Assembly (NCBI GenBank): GCA_023432725.1
Contig: JAEYUH010000012.1
Location: forward strand, 1-9,929
DNA: 9,929 nt
DNA from: Actinomycetes bacterium
GTDB taxonomy: Bacteria; Actinomycetota; Actinomycetes; Propionibacteriales; Propionibacteriaceae
Direction: 5' to 3'
Below the pieces are notes generated by a model. It did not search any database, had not been told where the DNA came from, and saw nothing but the letters and a program-made list of their open reading frames with translations. Position numbers and translations under genes: made by a program. Below are positions 5,977 to 9,929 of this stretch, in pieces; positions within the stretch are counted from its first letter, which is position 1, and each line of letters starts with the position of its first letter.

Positions 5977-6972
5977 CTACCTGCCTGAGAGGTCCGCGCC
6001 GAACCTCAGCCGCGCCGCGAACCGGTCCAGCGAGGCGGCGGTGAGCGCCGAACCCACGGCATCGAGGTGCCCGTGGGGCACCCCCGCCGCGGTGGCGAGC
6101 TCGACCGGCGCGCCGGCCGCGGCCAGCTGACGGGCGAACTCCTCCCCCGACGAGCGCAGGTCGTCGAACTCGCTGTTCTCGATGTAGGTGGGCGGGAAGC
6201 CGCGCAGGTCCGTGGCGTGGCCGGGGAAGGCGTAGGGATCGGCCTGCGCGGGGTCGTCGGTGCCGAGGTAGTTGCGGTTGAGCATGACTGTCACGTCCTC
6301 GGGGAATCGCAGCACCGTCGGCATCGAGCCCGCCACTCTCGCCAGTTCGGCAGACGGCGCCGGAAGGACCCCGTGCAGGACGGGGTAGGCCAGCAGCACC
6401 CGGGCCGGCGCGACCCCCTCGTCGCGGCCCCGCAGCGCCACCGACGCGGCCAGGCAGCCACCCGCGGAGGCGCCCCCGACAGCCACCAGCCCCGGGCTGC
6501 AGCCGAGCCTCGCAGCGTGGTCCTTCACCCAGCGGTAGGCACGGTAGGCGTCGTCGTGGGGCACCGGGTGGTGGACCCCGTCCAGGCACAGGCGATAGTC
6601 GACGGTGACGACGACAGCACCGGTGCGTGTCACCAGCCCGCGGGCCACCAGGTCGGCCTCCGCCATGTCGAGGTCGCCGGCGACGAAGCCGCCACCGTGG
6701 TACCAGACCAGAGCGACCCCGGAGGGCCCTGCACTAACGGGTCGATAGATGCGCAGTGGGATAGAGCCGTGCGGTCCGTCGATCCGCCGAGCCTCGACGG
6801 AGGCCATGGTGGGCTCCGGATCGCCGAACGGCGCGCCCCACGCCTGCAGGGCGGAGTCCAGGGCCTCGCTGCGACCGTGCCAGGGGTTCTCGTCCAGTCC
6901 GTCCAGCAGGGGCAGCCTGGCCGCGTAGGGCGCCGCCCACTCACCGGTCGGCGCGACGCCGTCGTGGGTCAT
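5977..6972 (-). CDS. Alpha/beta-hydrolase of the HSL (hormone-sensitive lipase-like) esterase family
   Basis: This is a 331-residue serine esterase. The oxyanion-hole motif HGGG is at 92-95, the nucleophile elbow GASAG at 167-171 with Ser169, and the likely Asp270 and His300 (EFDDLR at 268-273, PHGH at 299-302) complete the triad, in the order and spacing of family IV bacterial esterases. The usual GDSAG is GASAG here, and the usual HGF is HGH; neither change removes a catalytic residue. There is no signal peptide, so it acts inside the cell on short-chain acyl or aryl esters. The ATG overlaps the lacI stop as ATGA and has no ribosome site of its own, so it is probably translated by coupling to lacI. 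Placement behind a regulator of an arabinofuranosidase locus suggests it might remove acetyl or feruloyl groups from imported oligosaccharides; that is inference. Confidence 0.88.
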   Translation of the reverse strand: MTHDGVAPTGEWAAPYAARLPLLDGLDENPWHGRSEALDSALQAWGAPFGDPEPTMASVEARRIDGPHGSIPLRIYRPVSAGPSGVALVWYHGGGFVAGDLDMAEADLVARGLVTRTGAVVVTVDYRLCLDGVHHPVPHDDAYRAYRWVKDHAARLGCSPGLVAVGGASAGGCLAASVALRGRDEGVAPARVLLAYPVLHGVLPAPSAELARVAGSMPTVLRFPEDVTVMLNRNYLGTDDPAQADPYAFPGHATDLRGFPPTYIENSEFDDLRSSGEEFARQLAAAGAPVELATAAGVPHGHLDAVGSALTAASLDRFAARLRFGADLSGR

Positions 6973-8006
6973 GCCGAGCGGCCCAGGACGGGGGCGGGCG
7001 GCGGGCAGGTCGACTCGCGGACCACGAGCGTGGTGGCGAGCTCGACGCGCTGGGCCACCTCTCCCCCATCCTGTCGCACCATCGCGACCAGGGTCCGGAT
7101 CGCCAGGCCCCCCATCTCCTCAAGCGGCTGGTTCACGGTGGTCAGGGTCGGGGAGCACCAGGAACTCGACTGCAGGTTGTCGAAGCCGACGACGCTCAGT
7201 TCGCTGCCGACGGCGATGCCGCGGCTCGCGGCCGCCGTGTACACCCCGTGGGCATGGAGGTCTGACCCGGCGAAGATGGCGGTCGGTCGGTCGCGGAGGT
7301 CGAGCAGCGCTCCTCCGTGGCGGTGACCCGACTCCTCGTCCATCATCCCGTACCTGACCAGTCGCTCCTCGAACTCGATCCCGGCCCGCACCAGGGCGGA
7401 CCGGTAGCCGTCCAGCCGCTCCTGGGAGTAGGGCAGCTCCGCGGGCCCTGTGATCAGACCGATCCTTCGGTGCCCGAGGTCGATCAGGTGCTGGGTGGCG
7501 TCCCGGGCGCCGGCGAAGTTCGTGGCGCTGATACTGGGCACCCCCTCCGGCGTCGGCCCCAGCGGGTCGAGCACCACATAGGGTGCCCGGAGCCGTCGCA
7601 GTTCGGCGCCGAGATCGGGACGCATCCGGGAGGCCACGACGACCAGGCCGTCCGAACGGCGTTGCTTGAACTTCTCCACCCAGTGGGGGTTTCCGAGCGT
7701 CCTGCTGTGCAGGGAGCCGACCACAAGGGCCACGCCGGCGCGGGACGCCTCGGCCTCCGCGCCGAACAGCAGGCGTGCCGACCACAACCCGTGGACGTCG
7801 GCGAACACCAGGTCGATCAGGCCGCTGCGGGACCGCCGTCCCTCGCCGCGACGCTGATAGCCGCCCGCTTCCAGCAGCGCAAGGATCTGGTCGCGGCGCT
7901 GGTTTCCGACCCCGGCCCTGCCGTTGAGCACCTTGGAGACGGTGCTGACGGAGGTTCCAGCCTGTGCCGCGATCTCGGCGATGGTGATGCGTTCCTGGGC
8001 AGCCAC
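6969..8006 (-). CDS. LacI-family transcriptional regulator of the arabinofuranosidase locus
   Basis: The 345-residue protein has the LacI N-terminal helix-turn-helix (ITIAEIAAQAGTSVSTVSKV, 7-26, with the typical VLNGR after it) and hinge region to about 58. A sugar-binding periplasmic-protein-like domain follows from about 62. Family landmarks there include TNFAGARDATQHLIDLGHRR (162-181), ERLDGYRSALVRAGI (196-210), AIFAGSD (243-249) and VVGFDN (272-277), with LTTVNQP (288-294). It is expected to repress in the absence of a sugar effector, probably an arabinose- or xylose-containing sugar given the divergent GH51 gene. The start is GTG 8006, with GGGAG about 10 nt upstream on the minus strand. 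It forms an operon with the downstream esterase gene (ATGA overlap). A GCGAAA-type operator lies 33-43 bp before the start, so it probably regulates itself. The effector cannot be read from the sequence. Confidence 0.93.
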   Translation of the reverse strand: MAAQERITIAEIAAQAGTSVSTVSKVLNGRAGVGNQRRDQILALLEAGGYQRRGEGRRSRSGLIDLVFADVHGLWSARLLFGAEAEASRAGVALVVGSLHSRTLGNPHWVEKFKQRRSDGLVVVASRMRPDLGAELRRLRAPYVVLDPLGPTPEGVPSISATNFAGARDATQHLIDLGHRRIGLITGPAELPYSQERLDGYRSALVRAGIEFEERLVRYGMMDEESGHRHGGALLDLRDRPTAIFAGSDLHAHGVYTAAASRGIAVGSELSVVGFDNLQSSSWCSPTLTTVNQPLEEMGGLAIRTLVAMVRQDGGEVAQRVELATTLVVRESTCPPPAPVLGRSA

Positions 8007-8038
8007 CGTTACTCAACTCCCGTCCTGCACAGCGGAGT

Positions 8039-8049
8039 GCGAAAGTTTC
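8039..8049 (+). promoter_or_regulatory. Putative LacI operator O1 (next to lacI)
   Basis: GCGAAAGTTTC contains GAAA-G-TTTC, a perfect odd palindrome of the kind bound by LacI-family dimers. It shares the GCGAAA half and the xTxTC half with two other copies in the same gap. It lies 33-43 bp before the lacI GTG, where it would cover the lacI promoter. Similar GAAACTTTC palindromes are known upstream of Streptomyces xylanase genes. Confidence 0.6.
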
Positions 8050-8140
8050 TGGTGCGGGCCGGAAACTCCCCCGGTCCACAGTGCTCCAGCATGCCAGCCC
8101 GCGGCCGCGCCGGTCACCAGACTCCACGGGCGCGGACCCG

Positions 8141-8151
8141 GATAGTTTCGC
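8141..8151 (-). promoter_or_regulatory. Putative LacI operator O2
   Basis: Read on the minus strand this is GCGAAACTATC, identical over 11 bases to O3 at 8228-8238 but in the opposite orientation. The core GAAACTATC is a palindrome except for one base pair. It lies about 65-75 bp upstream of the presumed GH51 transcript start, so it could act by looping or on the lacI side. Confidence 0.6.
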
Positions 8152-8203
8152 ACGACTTCCCGCGACACGGCTTGGACCCATGGCCCCCGGGTGGTCCCTG
8201 GCC

Positions 8204-8209
8204 TAGCCT
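8204..8209 (+). promoter_or_regulatory. Possible -10 box of the GH51 operon
   Basis: TAGCCT fits TAnnnT and would start transcription near 8216, so operator O3 would sit at about +13 to +23. TTGGAC at 8172-8177 resembles a -35 box, but at 26 bp it is too far away to pair with it. Confidence 0.35.
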
Positions 8210-8227
8210 CCCAGCAGCGACTGCGTC

Positions 8228-8238
8228 GCGAAACTATC
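8228..8238 (+). promoter_or_regulatory. Putative LacI operator O3 (GH51 side)
   Basis: GCGAAACTATC is the exact inverted copy of O2, 76 bp away. It lies just upstream of the leader-ORF ribosome site and probably just downstream of the transcript start, a typical place for repression by blocking RNA polymerase. Confidence 0.65.
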
Positions 8239-8260
8239 TTCGACCGGGTGAGGAGGGCAC

Positions 8261-8299
8261 ATGGAAGGCGCGTGTGTCACGGGCACGGTGAAGAAGTGA
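8261..8299 (+). CDS. Possible 12-residue leader peptide of the arabinofuranosidase gene
   Basis: ATG at 8261 is preceded by a strong ribosome site (AGGAGG, 8251-8256, 4-nt gap) and opens a 12-codon frame, MEGACVTGTVKK, ending with TGA at 8297-8299. The TGA overlaps the GTG start of the GH51 frame as GTGA, the typical arrangement for translational coupling. This is the best Shine-Dalgarno in the region, whereas the GH51 GTG has only a weak purine run (GAAGAA) before it. No run of a single amino-acid codon suggests classical attenuation. The alternative is that AGGAGG serves an in-frame GH51 start such as GTG 8272 at unusually long spacing. Confidence 0.45.
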   Translation: MEGACVTGTVKK

Positions 8300-9789
8300 G
8301 GTCGAGCAGCGCAGCCTCGGTGCGGGTGGGCTCGGCGCCGGGCGTCCGCATCGACCGCAGGATCTTCGGAGGTTTCCTCGAACACGTCGGCCGGGCCGTG
8401 TACGGCGGCATCTTCGAGCCGGACCACCCCAGCGCCGACGCCGACGGGATGCGTACCGACGTGATGGAGGCGGTGCGCGACCTGGGAGTGACCCTGGTGC
8501 GCTACCCCGGGGGCAACTTCGTGTCCGCGTACCAGTGGGAGGACGGCGTCGGGCCGCGCGAGACGCGTCCGGTACGGCTCGACCCGGCGTGGCACAGCCT
8601 CGAGCCCAACCAGGTCGGTACCGGGGAGTTCGTGGCCTGGGCCCGCCGGCTGGGGATCGAGCCGATGCTGGCGGTCAACCTCGGCACCCGCGAGATCGCT
8701 GACGCGCTGCGTCTGCTCGAGTACTGCAACGCCCCGGTCGGCACGCTGGCCGAGTTGCGCGCCAGCCACGGCTTCCCCGAGCCGTTCGCGATCCGGTCGT
8801 GGTGCCTCGGCAACGAGATGGACGGACCCTGGCAACTGGGCCGTCGCACCGCCGCTGACTACGGCCGCCTGGCGGATCGGACGGCACACGCGATGCGCTG
8901 CGTCGACGACTCGGTGGAACTGGTCGTGTGCGGCCCCTCCGGCCCGACGGTGCCGTGGTTCGAGGAGTGGACCCGTGAGGTGCTGCGGGCCAGCTACCAC
9001 CAGGTCGACCAGTTGTCCTGCCACTGGTACATCTCCGAGGACGACCTCGATCTGCGGTCCTACCTGGCCAGCGGGATCGGAATGGACCGCTACATCGAGG
9101 CAGCCCTGGCGATCGCCGACGAGGTGGGCGCCGAACTGGGCACCGAGAAGCGGATCAACCTGGCCTTCGACGAGTGGAACGTCTGGAACATGCGGCGGCA
9201 CGAGGCCCGCGACACGATCACAGGGGTCGGCAGCTGGCCGTTCGCGCCACCGCTCCTCGAGGAGGAGTACACCCTCGCTGATGCCGTGGCCGCGGGCTCC
9301 CTCCTGATCTCGCTGATCTCGCACGCCGAGCGGGTCAGCATCGCCTGCCTCGCCCAGCTGGTCAACGCGATCGCCCCGATCATGACCGTGCCGGGCGGAC
9401 CGGTCTGGCGGCAGACGACGTTCCACCCGTTCGCGCTGAGTTCCCCCCTGGCTGGCGGGGCACTGTTGCCTCTTGAGCTGGACGCTCCGGCCGTCGAGAC
9501 GCCGTCGTACGGAACGGTGCCCAGCCTGCACGCGGTGGCAGGGACTGCCGCGGGCCAGCCCACCCTGCTGGTCGTGAACCGCGACCCCGGCAGCGCCATC
9601 GACCTGTCCGTACACTTCGAGACCGCCGACCGGGAGCTGGAGGTGATCACGTTGGCCGGTGACGATCTCCACGCCACCAACAACGCCGACCACCCCGATC
9701 GGGTCACGCCGTCAACGCGCGTGGTGGCCGCGGCCGAACCGGTACGGCTGCCTCCGGCGAGCTGGACGCGGATCCGGCCCCGGCACTGA
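8296..9789 (+). CDS. GH51 alpha-L-arabinofuranosidase
   Basis: From GTG 8296 the product has 497 residues, the usual GH51 length. These retaining enzymes remove terminal alpha-L-arabinofuranosyl units from arabinoxylan, arabinan or their oligosaccharides. The N-terminus carries RRIFGGFLEHVGRAVYGGIF (21-40) and LVRYPGGNF (67-75). The acid/base Glu174 is in CLGNEMDG (170-177) and the nucleophile Glu293 in FDEWNVW (291-297), nearly the same numbers as Glu175/Glu294 of the Geobacillus stearothermophilus enzyme. The (beta/alpha)8 barrel is followed by the usual C-terminal beta-sandwich. No signal peptide is seen, so it probably acts in the cytoplasm on imported oligosaccharides. The open frame extends back to 8191, but that extension would be translated across the presumed promoter and operator O3 and has no family match; GTG 8272 is another candidate. 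A beta-helix protein gene follows after 30 bp, probably in the same operon. Confidence 0.95.
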   Translation: MRSSSAASVRVGSAPGVRIDRRIFGGFLEHVGRAVYGGIFEPDHPSADADGMRTDVMEAVRDLGVTLVRYPGGNFVSAYQWEDGVGPRETRPVRLDPAWHSLEPNQVGTGEFVAWARRLGIEPMLAVNLGTREIADALRLLEYCNAPVGTLAELRASHGFPEPFAIRSWCLGNEMDGPWQLGRRTAADYGRLADRTAHAMRCVDDSVELVVCGPSGPTVPWFEEWTREVLRASYHQVDQLSCHWYISEDDLDLRSYLASGIGMDRYIEAALAIADEVGAELGTEKRINLAFDEWNVWNMRRHEARDTITGVGSWPFAPPLLEEEYTLADAVAAGSLLISLISHAERVSIACLAQLVNAIAPIMTVPGGPVWRQTTFHPFALSSPLAGGALLPLELDAPAVETPSYGTVPSLHAVAGTAAGQPTLLVVNRDPGSAIDLSVHFETADRELEVITLAGDDLHATNNADHPDRVTPSTRVVAAAEPVRLPPASWTRIRPRH

Positions 9790-9819
9790 CGAGACCGCCG
9801 CCACCGAAGGGATCACGCC

Positions 9820-9929
9820 ATGACCATCCTGCACGTCGCCACCTCCGGCTCGGACCGGGCACCCGGCACCGAGCAGGAGCCACTGCGGACCATCAGCCGC
9901 GCGGCCGCGCTCGCCATGCCGGGCGACAC
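9820..9929 (+). CDS. Right-handed beta-helix protein, N-terminal part (possible GH120 beta-xylosidase)
   Basis: Only 36 codons are present before the window ends. The ATG at 9820 follows GAAGGG (9806-9811) with an 8-nt gap, 30 bp after the GH51 stop, so it is likely in the same operon. The peptide starts MTILHVATSGSDRAPGTEQE and continues with PLRTISRAAALAMPGDT. The pattern HVA..GSD...GT...P..TI..AA..A..GDT is the N-terminal cap seen in right-handed parallel beta-helix proteins, and in my memory it is closest to GH120 beta-xylosidases. It lacks a signal peptide, which also fits an intracellular glycosidase. Pectate-lyase-like or DUF1565-type beta-helix proteins share part of the pattern. The beta-helix call is fairly safe; the GH120 assignment is tentative. 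Confidence 0.6.
   Translation, partial: MTILHVATSGSDRAPGTEQEPLRTISRAAALAMPGD

Noticed and set aside
5962..5981. Imperfect inverted repeat GGTA...TACC between the DUF4342 and esterase stops, considered as a two-way terminator
   Set aside because: Only four outer base pairs match cleanly, the inside is broken, and no T-run follows on either strand.
6067..7326. 419-codon plus-strand frame across the esterase and lacI genes
   Set aside because: It spans two well-supported minus-strand genes and shows no domain or plausible start.
8061..8069. GGAAACTCC as a fourth LacI operator
   Set aside because: It shares only GAAACT with the others and lacks both the GC flank and the TTTC/TATC half.
8203..9693. 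496-codon open frame on the minus strand opposite GH51
   Set aside because: Antisense shadow of a conserved enzyme gene in GC-rich DNA; composition is atypical and there is no recognisable domain.

Overview
The window is about 9.9 kb of very GC-rich, densely packed DNA. Codon use is strongly G/C-ending, GTG starts are frequent, and several -10 hexamers of the form TAnnnT sit where they would give transcripts with little or no 5' leader. Together with protein types such as the free-standing 5'-3' exonuclease, MetX/MetW and DUF4342, this points to an actinobacterium (Actinomycetota). A propionibacterial or related soil/gut lineage is possible, but the sequence alone does not settle it. No tRNA, rRNA, CRISPR array, insertion sequence or phage gene was seen, and no stretch over 300 bases lacks a gene.

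Left part (1-5976), housekeeping genes. The 3' end of a PolA-type 5'-3' exonuclease gene runs into a convergent metX-metW operon (homoserine O-acyltransferase plus MetW) on the minus strand; the exonuclease and metW stops overlap tail to tail by 28 bp. Divergent from metX are a GatB/YqeY-domain protein, a TauE/SafE-type permease and a CaCA-type Na+/Ca2+ antiporter, all on the plus strand. A four-helix membrane protein (minus) faces the antiporter and diverges from an AlkD-like DNA glycosylase (plus). A small DUF4342 membrane-associated protein follows. The permease, antiporter and glycosylase each have a -10-like hexamer 5-6 nt before the start codon, so each may be transcribed separately as a leaderless mRNA even though they lie close together.

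Right part (5977-9929), a carbohydrate-use locus. A LacI-family regulator and an HSL-type alpha/beta-hydrolase form a minus-strand operon with an ATGA overlap. Divergent from it are a GH51 alpha-L-arabinofuranosidase and the first 36 codons of a beta-helix protein that resembles GH120 beta-xylosidases. The 254-bp divergent region holds three copies of a GCGAAA(C/G)T(A/T)TC element. These are very probably the operators of this LacI protein: one is next to lacI, and the other two flank the presumed arabinofuranosidase promoter.

The most interesting observations are this three-operator layout, which gives a directly testable regulon motif, and a 12-codon ORF with a strong ribosome binding site whose stop overlaps the GTG start of the GH51 gene. 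The inferred job of the locus is regulated breakdown of arabinoxylan or arabino-oligosaccharides, with the hydrolase as a possible side-chain esterase. A second short ORF with the same stop/start overlap precedes the DUF4342 gene. I did not find an entirely new class of system here.
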